Of a stretch of DNA of 54,034 nucleotides, positions 8,562 to 16,982 are shown in pieces. How positions within the stretch are numbered: the stretch's first letter is position 1; the number at the start of each line of letters is the position of its first letter. Location: contig JAACFO010000015.1 in NCBI GenBank assembly GCA_009937425.1, positions 1 through 54,034 of the forward strand, given 5' to 3'. The DNA comes from Gammaproteobacteria bacterium. Its GTDB lineage: Bacteria > Pseudomonadota > Gammaproteobacteria > HK1. The translations under genes and the position numbers were made by a program. The notes under the pieces were generated by a model. That model worked only from the letters and a program-made list of their open reading frames with translations, was not told the origin of the DNA and made no database searches.

Positions 8562-9335
8562 CTATTCATAGAAATCCGGCACGAAGGTTTGATCGGACAT
8601 GGGTGGCCGAACGTATCCTTCGGCCGATTGTCTTTTCGGCAATCGAATAGGTTCCGGCGTGAGATCTTCGTACGGAATCATACTCAATAAATGTTTAATG
8701 CAGTTCAATCGGGCAAGCTTTTTGTTATCGGATTTAACCACGAACCAAGGTGCCTGCTTGATGTCGGTGTGGGCAAACATATCGTCCTTGGCTCGGGAAT
8801 ATTCCACCCACTTGGCGCGGGACTGTAGATCCATGGGGCTGAGCTTCCAGCGCTTGTGCGGCTCCTTGAGACGACTCTGAAAACGTTTCTCCTGTTCTTC
8901 GTCCGATACCGAGAACCAATACTTGATGAGGATAATCCCTGAGCGCACCAGCATGCGCTCGAACTCTGGACAGGAACGCATGAACTCCTGGTACTCCTCC
9001 TCGTTGCAGAAGCCCATTACGTGCTCGACATTGGGGCGGTTGTACCAACTGCGGTCGAACAGCACCATCTCGCCGATCGCGGGCAGGTGCGCCACGTAGC
9101 GTTGAAAATACCATTGGGTGGTCTCGCGCTCCGTCGGCGCCGGTAGCGCCACGACCCGGCATATGCGGGGGTTCAAGTGCTGGGTGATCCGCTTGATGAC
9201 ACCGCCTTTTCCGGCGGCGTCACGACCTTCGAAGATAATGACGACCTTCAATCCCTTGTCCTTGATCCACTCTTGAAGCTTCACCAACTCCAGCTGCAGC
9301 TTGAACAACTCTTTCTCGTATTCTTTGTTGGTCAT
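8562..9335 (-). CDS. ppk2: Polyphosphate kinase 2 (PPK2)
   Basis: 257 aa, with Walker A FEGRDAAGKGG, lid/substrate segment APTERETTQWYFQRY and Walker B-like DRSWYNR, plus PHKRWKLSPMD, all in PPK2 order. PPK2 enzymes transfer phosphate between polyphosphate and nucleotides, usually ADP or GDP to the triphosphate. Length and motifs indicate a single-domain cytoplasmic class I type, but I cannot tell ADP from AMP preference. It follows ppk1 on the same strand with a 39 bp gap, so synthesis (PPK1) and use (PPK2) of polyphosphate are probably co-expressed. Confidence 0.94.
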   Translation of the reverse strand: MTNKEYEKELFKLQLELVKLQEWIKDKGLKVVIIFEGRDAAGKGGVIKRITQHLNPRICRVVALPAPTERETTQWYFQRYVAHLPAIGEMVLFDRSWYNRPNVEHVMGFCNEEEYQEFMRSCPEFERMLVRSGIILIKYWFSVSDEEQEKRFQSRLKEPHKRWKLSPMDLQSRAKWVEYSRAKDDMFAHTDIKQAPWFVVKSDNKKLARLNCIKHLLSMIPYEDLTPEPIRLPKRQSAEGYVRPPMSDQTFVPDFYE

Positions 9336-9374
9336 TGGCTTGCTCTCAGCCTCCGGCAGGGGTCCAGGATGGAA

Positions 9375-11684
9375 CTACGCGCTGGGCAGACGGACATTGC
9401 GGCGTCCGATGGTTTTTGGCTTGCGGCGTTTGAGTCGCTTGGCGTCCCTGTCCCGGCGCTCCGCCGCCGCCGCCAGCTGCGACTGAACATCGGTCATCTC
9501 CTCTTCGCCGGCGGGATGGCGTTGAATATAGGTGCCGTCGGACTGCATGTCCCAGGCGCTTCGCCGGTCGCACAGATGCAGCTCGAAAATCTGGCGCAGC
9601 TCCGCTTGCTGTGACAGATCCTCCACCGGGACGACTACCTCTACGCGGTGTTCGAGATTGCGCATCATGGCATCCGCCGAGCCGATGTAATACTCCTCGT
9701 CGCCACTGTTGTGGAAGTAGTAGATACGGCTGTGTTCCAGAAATCGGCCGACGATACTGACGACGCGCACATTGTCGGAGAGGCCGGGGACTCCCGGGCG
9801 CAGACGGCAGGTGTCACGAATAACGAGATCCACATGCACGCCCGCCTGTGAAGCAAGATAAAGCTCCCGGGTGATGTCCGGATCCTCGAGAGCATTCAAT
9901 TTGAGTTGAATGAGGCCGCGCCTGTCGTCACTGTGGAGCGAAATTTCTCTTCGGATCTTGGCGATCAGCGATCGTTTCAAATGTTTTGGAGCCGGAAGGA
10001 TCTTGCGATAGTTGCGTTTGGGCGTGTAGCCGGTAGTGAGGTAGTTGAACAGTTCGACCACATCCCGTCCGATGTCCTCGTCGCAGGTCAACAGACCGAG
10101 ATCATCGTACAGACGCGCGGTGCCCGCGTGATAGTTTCCGGTGCCGACGTGAGCGTACAGCCGCAGTCCGCTGTAGTCTTGGCGAACAACCAGAATAACC
10201 TTGCAGTGGGTCTTGAGCCCCACGACTCCGTAGGTCACGTGAATGCCCGCTTCTTCCATTCGATTCGCCCAGCGCACATTGGCCGCTTCGTCGAAACGCG
10301 CCTTGAGCTCCACCACCACCGCCACCTGCTTGCCGTTCTGCGCCGCATCGATGAGATAGTCCACCACCTTGGTGCCGCCCGAGGTTCGGTAGAAAGTCAT
10401 TTTGATGGCGCGCACCTTCGGGTCCCGGCTCGCTTCCTTGACGAAACGCTCGACGGAGGTCGAAAACGATTCATAGGGGTGCTGCAGGAGAATCGAGCCC
10501 TGGTCACGAATGATGTAAAAAAGATTCGGCGCATCCAGTCGTGGATGATTCATTGGATAGTGCGGCGGATAGTGCAGGTCGGGATTACCGAGCTCGGTAA
10601 TCTCCATGAGGTCCCGCATGGCCATCATGCCACCGGTCGTGAAGACGTCCTTGTGCTCGTCGAGACCCAGCTCTGCCGCCAGTAAGCCGCGCCGGAATGG
10701 GTCCATATCCTCCCCCACAACTACGCGCACGATGGGCGCGAAGCGCCGTTCACGAACCTCCGACTCGATCATGGCGAGCAGGTCGTCGGCACCGCCCTCG
10801 TCCCGGGCGGTATTCGCGTTGCGGGTGACGTGGAACAGTTCCCAGGACTGAACATCCATCTTGGGAAATAGAAGGTCCAGGTTGCTCGACATCACCTGCT
10901 CGAGGGGAACAAATCGGTCCGATGTGCCCACACGCAGGAATCGCGGAATCCCGGATCCCACGGGCACCTTGACCCGCGCCCGCACGGCTTCCTCCTCGCC
11001 GGTGTATCCCAGAGTCACGAAGAGATTCAGAGACAGATCGGAAATGAACGGAAATGGGTGTGCCGAATCCACCGCCTGGGGCGTCACCAGCGGAAAGATG
11101 TTCGTAATGTAGTGCTCACGAAGTTGCTGCTGCTCGGATTCGTCCAGGGACTGATAGGACTCGATGCCGATGCCGTGGGCGGCCAGCTTCTCGAGAATCT
11201 GAGGCAGCAGCTTTTCGGACTCGGCTTCCAAGTCGCGAACGATCCCGTAACACTCCTCGATCTGCTGTTCAGGCGTACGGCCGTCCACGGTGAGATCCTG
11301 CACACCGGCCGCGACCTGCAACTTGAGGCCCCCGATGCGCTTCATGAAGAATTCGTCGAGGTTCGAGCTGACGATTGAAAGAAACTTCATGCGCTCGAGC
11401 AGTGGCGTGCGAACGTCGGCGGCCTCGTTCAAGACGCGCTTGTTGAACGCAAGCCAGGTGAGCTCGCGATTGAGATAGAACTCCGGCGAAGACAAATCGA
11501 AATCGTTGGCCGCCTCGGTGCTTTGGCCTTGGGGCTCGCTGGTGGATTGGGAGCGGGCCTTGGTTTTGGAGGTTCTGCGGCTCCCGGCCCTAGGTGGTGT
11601 TGCGGGGGCGTCCATGACGTCTCCGGCGCTCTCGACCACGGTCAGCGCGATGCGTTTACCGTCACCCGATGGAGGACTGTTCAT
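9375..11684 (-). CDS. ppk: Polyphosphate kinase 1 (PPK1)
   Basis: About 769 aa with the whole PPK1 layout: an N-terminal helical domain beginning YLNRELTWLAFNKRVL, a middle domain, and two phospholipase-D-like domains. The histidine that carries phosphate is in HVGTGNYHAGTARLYDD. It makes long-chain polyphosphate from ATP at the membrane. Start: ATG at 11684 has AGGAGA a few bases upstream, better than the in-frame start at 11705. The first 50 residues are a Pro/Ser/Thr/Lys-rich extension, and the C-terminal 50 are basic and Arg-rich; both are probably disordered. Between ppx and ppk2 on the same strand. Confidence 0.96.
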   Translation of the reverse strand: MNSPPSGDGKRIALTVVESAGDVMDAPATPPRAGSRRTSKTKARSQSTSEPQGQSTEAANDFDLSSPEFYLNRELTWLAFNKRVLNEAADVRTPLLERMKFLSIVSSNLDEFFMKRIGGLKLQVAAGVQDLTVDGRTPEQQIEECYGIVRDLEAESEKLLPQILEKLAAHGIGIESYQSLDESEQQQLREHYITNIFPLVTPQAVDSAHPFPFISDLSLNLFVTLGYTGEEEAVRARVKVPVGSGIPRFLRVGTSDRFVPLEQVMSSNLDLLFPKMDVQSWELFHVTRNANTARDEGGADDLLAMIESEVRERRFAPIVRVVVGEDMDPFRRGLLAAELGLDEHKDVFTTGGMMAMRDLMEITELGNPDLHYPPHYPMNHPRLDAPNLFYIIRDQGSILLQHPYESFSTSVERFVKEASRDPKVRAIKMTFYRTSGGTKVVDYLIDAAQNGKQVAVVVELKARFDEAANVRWANRMEEAGIHVTYGVVGLKTHCKVILVVRQDYSGLRLYAHVGTGNYHAGTARLYDDLGLLTCDEDIGRDVVELFNYLTTGYTPKRNYRKILPAPKHLKRSLIAKIRREISLHSDDRRGLIQLKLNALEDPDITRELYLASQAGVHVDLVIRDTCRLRPGVPGLSDNVRVVSIVGRFLEHSRIYYFHNSGDEEYYIGSADAMMRNLEHRVEVVVPVEDLSQQAELRQIFELHLCDRRSAWDMQSDGTYIQRHPAGEEEMTDVQSQLAAAAERRDRDAKRLKRRKPKTIGRRNVRLPSA

Positions 11685-11904
11685 TGTGCTCTCCTGTGCA
11701 CGCAATCCCCCCTTTGGCGACCATCATTGGGCGCTCTGCGGGGGCCCTCGCGGCCACGTCTATGATAACGGATTCATCATGCTGATTTTGGGATGGGGGC
11801 TGCATTGATTTGTATCAATGCTCGCCGATTTGCTGCCGGCGCCTGTTTAAGGTCTTCGAGGCATGGCAGGCCGGACTGGCTGAGATTCAGGCGGGCAGTG
11901 GTCT

Positions 11905-13395
11905 TCAGGAAAACGTCAGTTCGATGCCGGCAGCCTTCAGGTAGATCTTCTCCCGCGCCAGGTCGGCTTCGGTAAGTGGGTGCTCACTCAGCCATGTCCC
12001 CGAGAAATGCAGGCGCAGCCAGCCCGCGCCCGCTTCCACATCCAGGCCGGCCAGGTCGATATCCTGCCGGCCCCGGTGCAGGACCACCGCGATGCGCAGC
12101 AAGACCGCCAGCGAGAGCAGGCGGGCACGGTGATTGCGAGGCAAGTCATCGAATTGCCTGAGGTCGAACTTGCGCCGGTGAACATGCACCAGCGCGGCTA
12201 CTTCTGCTTGCTCCTGGCGGGAGAATCCAGGCAGGTCGGCGTTGTGCAGTACATAGGCGCCGTGCCTGTGATATCCGCTGTGGGCTATATCCAGCCCGAT
12301 TTCGTGCAGCCTGGCGGCCCAGTCCAGAAGGTGTGGGTAGCGCTGCCCGCCCAGGTCCCAGATCTCCGCGACCCGGGCAAGAAGCAAGCCGGCACTGGCG
12401 GCCACACGCCGGGCCTGATCCTCTTCGGCGCGGTAGCGTGCGCACAAGTCGTCGATGCTGGCCTCACGGACGTCATGATGCTCCAAACGGCCAATCAGAT
12501 CGTAGAGAAGGCCTTCGCGCAGAGCGCCGTCGGAGCAGCCCATGGTCTTCAGATCAAAGGCATCGAATATCGCAGCGAGAATGGCGACACCGCCGGCGAA
12601 CACCGGCGCGCGCTCGGGCTGCAGGCCACGCAAGTCGATACGCTCGGCGTGACCAGCCTGAATCAGTGCATCGCGCAGGGTTCTCACTCCCTTGGCCGTA
12701 ATGCCCTTGCGGGACCACCCCTGGTCCTGCAGCACTTGCCAGACATTTCTCACCGTGCCTGAGGCACCGATGGCCGAATCCCATCCCATGCGCCGGTAGG
12801 AATCCTCCACGCTTTCCAATTCCTGGTGCGCGGCAATCTCGGCTCGGCGCATGCGGCGCGCATCGATGACGCCGTCGGGAAAAAATTCGCGGCTCGCCGC
12901 TACACACCCCATATGCAGGCTTTCGGTACGAAGGGCCTCGAACTTCTGGCCGATGATGAGTTCCGTGCTGCCGCCGCCGATGTCAACAACCAACCTGCGT
13001 CCGCTGTCTTGCGCGGTGCTGTGGGCGACACCAAGATAGATCAGACGCGCCTCTTCCCGTCCGGAAATCACCTCGATGGGCCGTCCCAGGGCCGTCTCCG
13101 CATGGGCCAGAAAAGTCGTGCCGTTACGCGCCCGGCGCAGGGTATTCGTGCCCACCACGCGAACGTTGTCCGGTGGAATGTCCCGCAGGCGCTGGCCGAA
13201 GCGTTCCAGCGTGTCGAGCGCCCTCCGGCATACCTCATCGGTCAGCTGCTCGTGTTTGTCGAGGCCTGCGGCCAGGCGCACGGGATCACGCATGCGGTCG
13301 ATCACGGCGAGTTGACCGTCGGCTACCCGCGCCACTTTCAGGTGGAAGCTGTTCGAGCCAAGGTCCAGCGCCGCGATGATCTCGGTCGTAGCCAT
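11905..13395 (-). CDS. ppx: Ppx/GppA exopolyphosphatase / pppGpp phosphohydrolase family protein
   Basis: About 496 aa. The actin-like ATPase fold is seen in IAALDLGSNSFHLKVARV (phosphate loop 1) and LVVDIGGGSTELIIG (loop 2); the C-terminal third is a helical HD-type domain with HEIGLDIAHSGYHRHGAYVL. Full Ppx enzymes of this length strip terminal phosphate from polyphosphate; GppA relatives also act on pppGpp, and the sequence alone does not separate them. Context favours polyphosphate. ATG at 13395 (MATTEIIAALD) was chosen; the frame is open about 60 codons further upstream over the 3' end of the hlyD-like gene, but that stretch is not family-like. Confidence 0.93.
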   Translation of the reverse strand: MATTEIIAALDLGSNSFHLKVARVADGQLAVIDRMRDPVRLAAGLDKHEQLTDEVCRRALDTLERFGQRLRDIPPDNVRVVGTNTLRRARNGTTFLAHAETALGRPIEVISGREEARLIYLGVAHSTAQDSGRRLVVDIGGGSTELIIGQKFEALRTESLHMGCVAASREFFPDGVIDARRMRRAEIAAHQELESVEDSYRRMGWDSAIGASGTVRNVWQVLQDQGWSRKGITAKGVRTLRDALIQAGHAERIDLRGLQPERAPVFAGGVAILAAIFDAFDLKTMGCSDGALREGLLYDLIGRLEHHDVREASIDDLCARYRAEEDQARRVAASAGLLLARVAEIWDLGGQRYPHLLDWAARLHEIGLDIAHSGYHRHGAYVLHNADLPGFSRQEQAEVAALVHVHRRKFDLRQFDDLPRNHRARLLSLAVLLRIAVVLHRGRQDIDLAGLDVEAGAGWLRLHFSGTWLSEHPLTEADLAREKIYLKAAGIELTFS

Positions 13396-13480
13396 ACCGT
13401 CTAGAGATTGTTGTTCGGGTGCTGTCGTTCCCGATGAGAGGAGACCGCAGACACCTGCTACGGTTCGACGGCGTGGCTGG

Positions 13481-14614
13481 TCAGCGCCGGGCTTTGTCGA
13501 GTGCCAGAGCTCTGCGCACGAAGCCCGGCAGATGCCAGTCGCTGACGGCTTCCGGCACGAAGCCGGGTAGTCCACGCACTTGCTCAGTATCGATGCTGGC
13601 CGTTACAGTCATTCCCGCCCGCAGCACCGGTTCACCGTCGCTATGTTCGATGCGCAGCAAAACCGGCAGGCGTTGCACGACCTTCACCCAGTTGCCGGTG
13701 GCGTTTTGTGGTGGCAGCAGTGCGAACTCCGCCCCGGTCGCCGGGGCGATGCTGTCCACCACGGCCCGCCACTGGTAATCCGGATAGGCGTCGACGACGA
13801 TTGTCGCCGATTGTCCCATTACGAGGTTGGTCAGTTCGGTTTCCTTCAGGTTTGCTTCCACCCACACGGGCGACGTTTCGATCAGGCTGAACACCGGGTT
13901 ACCTTCTTTCACGTATTCCCCGACCTGAAGCTTCATGTTGCTGATCACTCCGGTTGCCGGAGCAATGATGACGGTACGCGCCAGATCCACCGAGGCCTGT
14001 TCACGGATCGCCATGGCGCGGCGAAAGCGCGGATGCTTTTCCACGGGTAGCTCGGGATCGCCGCCGAGGGCGGCGAGGCTGCGCGCGATACGCTGGTCGA
14101 GCTTGAGCAGTAACTCTGCTCCTACTTTCAGTTCATGCAGCGCCTCGTCGTAGGCTTCTTCACTGCCCATGCCACGTTGCTTGAGTTTCTTCTGACGTTC
14201 GAATTGCTGGCTGAGGAAGTGTTGTCGTTCCCGGGCTTCGGCGGCTTCGGCTTGCGCTTCGCGAACATCGAAGCGCAGCTGCGCGAAGTCCCTGCGAATG
14301 ACCGCCAGTTGGGCATCGGTCTCGGCGACGGCGATGCGAAAGGGTAAGGGATCGATGGTGAACAGCCGCGCGCCGGGTTTAACCACCTGATTGTCGCTGA
14401 CGTTCACACTCACTACCCGCCCAGACACGTCCGCGCTCACGGCGACGATGTTGGCCTTCACGTAAGCGTTCTCTGTAACCACGTAGCGGCCGCTGCCGGC
14501 GTACAAGTGCAGCGCCACCACCGCGACCACCAGCGGCAGGACGATCATGAGCGAGATCCGGATCAACCGTCTGACGGAGTGTTTAGGCGGCCTTCTTGGT
14601 ACGACCTTTGCCAC
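13481..14614 (-). CDS. HlyD/EmrA-family membrane fusion protein
   Basis: 377 aa. One N-terminal membrane helix (LMIVLPLVVAVVALHLYA) is followed by the EmrA hallmark VTENAYVKANIVAVSADVSG, a biotinyl-lipoyl-like beta domain, a long helical hairpin (about residues 100-190) and the APATGVISNMKLQVGEYV segment. Such adaptors link an inner-membrane pump to an outer-membrane channel. It begins with GTG three bases after the marR stop, a typical marR-emrA order, but no emrB pump or tolC-like gene follows; the next gene is ppx. The partner must be elsewhere or has been lost. Probably regulated by the adjacent MarR protein. Confidence 0.9.
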   Translation of the reverse strand: MAKVVPRRPPKHSVRRLIRISLMIVLPLVVAVVALHLYAGSGRYVVTENAYVKANIVAVSADVSGRVVSVNVSDNQVVKPGARLFTIDPLPFRIAVAETDAQLAVIRRDFAQLRFDVREAQAEAAEARERQHFLSQQFERQKKLKQRGMGSEEAYDEALHELKVGAELLLKLDQRIARSLAALGGDPELPVEKHPRFRRAMAIREQASVDLARTVIIAPATGVISNMKLQVGEYVKEGNPVFSLIETSPVWVEANLKETELTNLVMGQSATIVVDAYPDYQWRAVVDSIAPATGAEFALLPPQNATGNWVKVVQRLPVLLRIEHSDGEPVLRAGMTVTASIDTEQVRGLPGFVPEAVSDWHLPGFVRRALALDKARR

Positions 14615-14617
14615 GGT

Positions 14618-15091
14618 TCAACAGCCTGATTGTCCGTTGCCTTTGGATGCGCCGTTCACCTGGCCCATGAGATTGGACTTGATGGTGAGCAGCGCATCGA
14701 CAAAGCGATCCTGATCGGCGGCGCTCAAGCCCAGGAGGGCATCCTCGCGCACTCCGGCGGCGACCTCCCGCATGACCTGCATGGGCGCTTGCGCCGTGTC
14801 AGTGAGGAAAACCAGCTTGGCACGCCGGTCCTTGGTGTCCACCGCGCGCCGCACCCAACCCTTGGTTTCGAGCCGATCCAAGAGTCTGCCGAGGCTCGGT
14901 TTCTCCAATTCCAGAGTCTCTGCCAGCTCGGACTGGGTAATACCGTCCTTCCTGAACAGGTGAGTGAGTACCCACCACTGAGAGCGGGTAAGGCCCAAAT
15001 CCCGCACCCGGCGGTCGTATGTCGTACGCAGCAGACGTGCCACGTCGTGAAGGATGAAGCCGAAGTTGCGTTCCAGGTTTTCGCGCAGCAT
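14618..15091 (-). CDS. MarR-family transcriptional regulator
   Basis: 157 aa winged-helix regulator. It shows the N-terminal dimerisation helix, the recognition region ITQSELAETLELEKPSLGRL and the wing DTKDRRAKLVFLT. MarR proteins usually repress their own operon and release DNA on binding a small phenolic or lipophilic ligand. It heads an apparent operon with the EmrA-like gene (3 bp gap). Directly upstream lie inverted repeats of GCTTA/TAAGC overlapping a promoter-like sequence (see separate entry), consistent with autoregulation. No clear Shine-Dalgarno precedes the ATG at 15091, and the -10-like box ends only seven bases before it, so the mRNA may be leaderless or the start may be later. 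Confidence 0.93.
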   Translation of the reverse strand: MLRENLERNFGFILHDVARLLRTTYDRRVRDLGLTRSQWWVLTHLFRKDGITQSELAETLELEKPSLGRLLDRLETKGWVRRAVDTKDRRAKLVFLTDTAQAPMQVMREVAAGVREDALLGLSAADQDRFVDALLTIKSNLMGQVNGASKGNGQSGC

Positions 15092-15098
15092 ACACGAA

Positions 15099-15132
15099 AG
15101 TTTAGTTGCCTAGCTTACTATAAGCAAGCTTA
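15099..15132 (-). promoter_or_regulatory. Promoter-like sequence with overlapping operator-like inverted repeats for marR
   Basis: On the minus strand, TTGCTT (15122-15127) and TAAACT (15099-15104) are separated by exactly 17 bp. On the plus strand the arms alternate GCTTA (15113-15117), TAAGC (15121-15125) and GCTTA (15128-15132). This gives two overlapping inverted repeats that cover the -35 box and part of the spacer. This geometry is expected of a MarR autoregulatory operator. The seven-base distance from the -10-like box to ATG implies a leaderless or near-leaderless transcript. Confidence 0.5.
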
Positions 15133-16812
15133 TCAATCCTCCGCCAGGCTGCCCGGCGCCTGTTCCCGGGACAGTGGCAAGCGCAAGGTGATGGTCGTGC
15201 CCTCTCCCAGAGCGGTATCCACGGTGATTTCGCCGCCATGCTGGTCCACAATTTGCCGCACCAGCGGCAGGCCCAGCCCTACCCCGAAGGATTTGGTGCT
15301 GAACAGGGGATCGAAGATGCGCTCGCGTATGTCTTCTGGAATGCCGGGTCCGTTGTCGGCAATGCTGAGGGTGAGATATTGGTCTTCCAGCCGGGTGGAA
15401 ATTGCCACCGTCGGTTGCGCGCACTCGTGCTCGCTCTCGGTGAATGCCTGCCAGGCGTTCTGCAGCAGGTTGAGGATGGCGCGCCGCAATCGCTCCCGAT
15501 CCATGAGAAGCGTCGCCCCGCTCTGACAGTCCAGCACCACGCTGATGGTGTGGGGAACGTCCTCATCGACTATCTGATCGGTGAGCCAGTCATCGACGGC
15601 CACCGCCTCCAGATGTATGTCCCGTACGCGGGTATAGGCGAGCAATTCGTCGATGATGGTGACGCATCGATCGATGTTGCGTTCGATGCGCTCCAGCGCC
15701 CGCGCCACCGGACCATGGGTCGTCTGCAGATGGCTGCCGACGATGGCGAAAGACGAGCGGATGGTTCCCAGAGGATTGCGTAACTCATGACTGACGGTGC
15801 CGGTGAGCTGCCCGATGGCGGCCAGGCGCTCGCTGCGCACCAGCTCCTGTTGCGCCTCCTTCAGCTCCCGGGAACGCTCTTCCACCAGTTCTTCCAGGCG
15901 TTCCCGGTGGCGCGCGAGTTCCTCTTCCGTGCGCTTGCGCGCGCTGATGTCGCGGCGAAACTGCACGATGCCGCCAACGTGTGTGCGTTGTTCACGAATC
16001 TCCATCCAGCGACCATCAGACAGTTGCTGTTCCATGGGTTCGCCATTGGCGCGTCGGTGCGCCTCGAGGCGGTCGTCGATGTAGCCTTCGGGATCCCCTT
16101 CGGCCTGGAGGACAACGCCGCTACGTACCCGCTCCTCGAGAATGTCGGCGAAACGCACTCCCAGTGGTGCGGGCGCGACGCCATCGGGTTGGTTTTCCAG
16201 GTAGGCCTTGTTGACCAGTAACAGGCGGTCGTTGCTGTCAAACAATTGAAAGCCGTCGGGCAGCGAGTCGATGGCGTTGGTGAGCAAGCCTTCGACGCGT
16301 TCCAGGCGACCGGTTTGCTCTGCCAGCGCCTGTTGGATGCGGGTTGTGTCGGTGATGTCGGAGTACACCGACAAGTAACCACCATCGGCGAGATTCGAGC
16401 GTCGAATTTCCACGGTGCGTCCGTCGGGGAGTTGCAGCTGACTGCGTTTCGGTCGATGGGCAGCACTCAGGGATTCGAATATCTCCCGGGCATGGGCCTC
16501 GGTATCAACGGCGCCGTAGAATCCGCGCCTGCCGTAGTGGCGGGTCAAATCCAGGGCGCTGATACCGGCTTCCACGGTCGTAGTCGGCAGGTCTACCAGT
16601 TCCAGAAAAAGCCGGTTCCATCCGACCAACTGAAGGTTCGCGTCGAACACCGCGAGACCGTCCTGCATGGCGTCCAGCGCCGACTGCAGCAGAGTGGAGC
16701 GTTGATTGAGCTTAGCGGCACGCCACTCGAGCTGCGCCACCTCCTGGAGCAGCTCGCCGCGGGACTTGTGCGACGATGAGGCCTTGCCGATGCCTGGCCG
16801 TGTAATTGCCAC
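15133..16812 (-). CDS. Soluble PAS-domain sensor histidine kinase
   Basis: 559 aa with no membrane segment. Order: a short coiled coil, a first PAS7-like domain (LQSALDAMQDGLAVFDANLQLVGWN), a second PAS (LTNAIDSLPDGFQLFDSNDRLLLVN), a coiled-coil linker, HisKA with the phospho-His in VSHELRNPLGTI, and HATPase with N box LLQNAWQAF, G1 DNGPGIP and G2 GVGLGLPLV. The doubled PAS suggests cytoplasmic sensing of redox, a ligand or a protein. GTG at 16812 has GGGAGGA about nine bases upstream. No response regulator or receiver domain is nearby, so it is an orphan kinase. The marR gene follows after 41 bp but seems to have its own promoter. Confidence 0.92.
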   Translation of the reverse strand: MAITRPGIGKASSSHKSRGELLQEVAQLEWRAAKLNQRSTLLQSALDAMQDGLAVFDANLQLVGWNRLFLELVDLPTTTVEAGISALDLTRHYGRRGFYGAVDTEAHAREIFESLSAAHRPKRSQLQLPDGRTVEIRRSNLADGGYLSVYSDITDTTRIQQALAEQTGRLERVEGLLTNAIDSLPDGFQLFDSNDRLLLVNKAYLENQPDGVAPAPLGVRFADILEERVRSGVVLQAEGDPEGYIDDRLEAHRRANGEPMEQQLSDGRWMEIREQRTHVGGIVQFRRDISARKRTEEELARHRERLEELVEERSRELKEAQQELVRSERLAAIGQLTGTVSHELRNPLGTIRSSFAIVGSHLQTTHGPVARALERIERNIDRCVTIIDELLAYTRVRDIHLEAVAVDDWLTDQIVDEDVPHTISVVLDCQSGATLLMDRERLRRAILNLLQNAWQAFTESEHECAQPTVAISTRLEDQYLTLSIADNGPGIPEDIRERIFDPLFSTKSFGVGLGLPLVRQIVDQHGGEITVDTALGEGTTITLRLPLSREQAPGSLAED

Positions 16813-16841
16813 GAGAACTATCCTCCCGGCTTGGATCCCGT

Positions 16842-16943
16842 CTAAGATCTAAGTCTAACGTCTGGAGTGCGCTTCACCACTCTGAAGTGCGTCAGCGTGT
16901 TGCCGCTGCCGATGACGAAGCAATCGTAGTGGCGCGTGCTCAT
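16842..16943 (-). pseudogene. Remnant of a flavoprotein/NAD(P)-FAD oxidoreductase N-terminus
   Basis: A 33-codon minus-strand frame starts with ATG and reads MSTRHYDCFVIGSGN. This is the usual beginning of an FAD-dependent oxidoreductase: a short polar stretch, then a hydrophobic beta strand and the first glycines of a Rossmann GxGxxG loop. After GSGN the similarity stops and the frame ends with TAG. About 15 residues of a once longer gene seem to remain, the rest deleted. The fragment is short, so chance resemblance is possible. Confidence 0.4.
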
Positions 16944-16982
16944 GAGGCGTCTCGATAGACAGTGAGAAATGCGGCCAGCGCA

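Noticed and set aside
9906..10685. Plus-strand 259-codon frame opposite ppk1
   Set aside because: Fully antisense to well-conserved PPK1 sequence, with no family motif.
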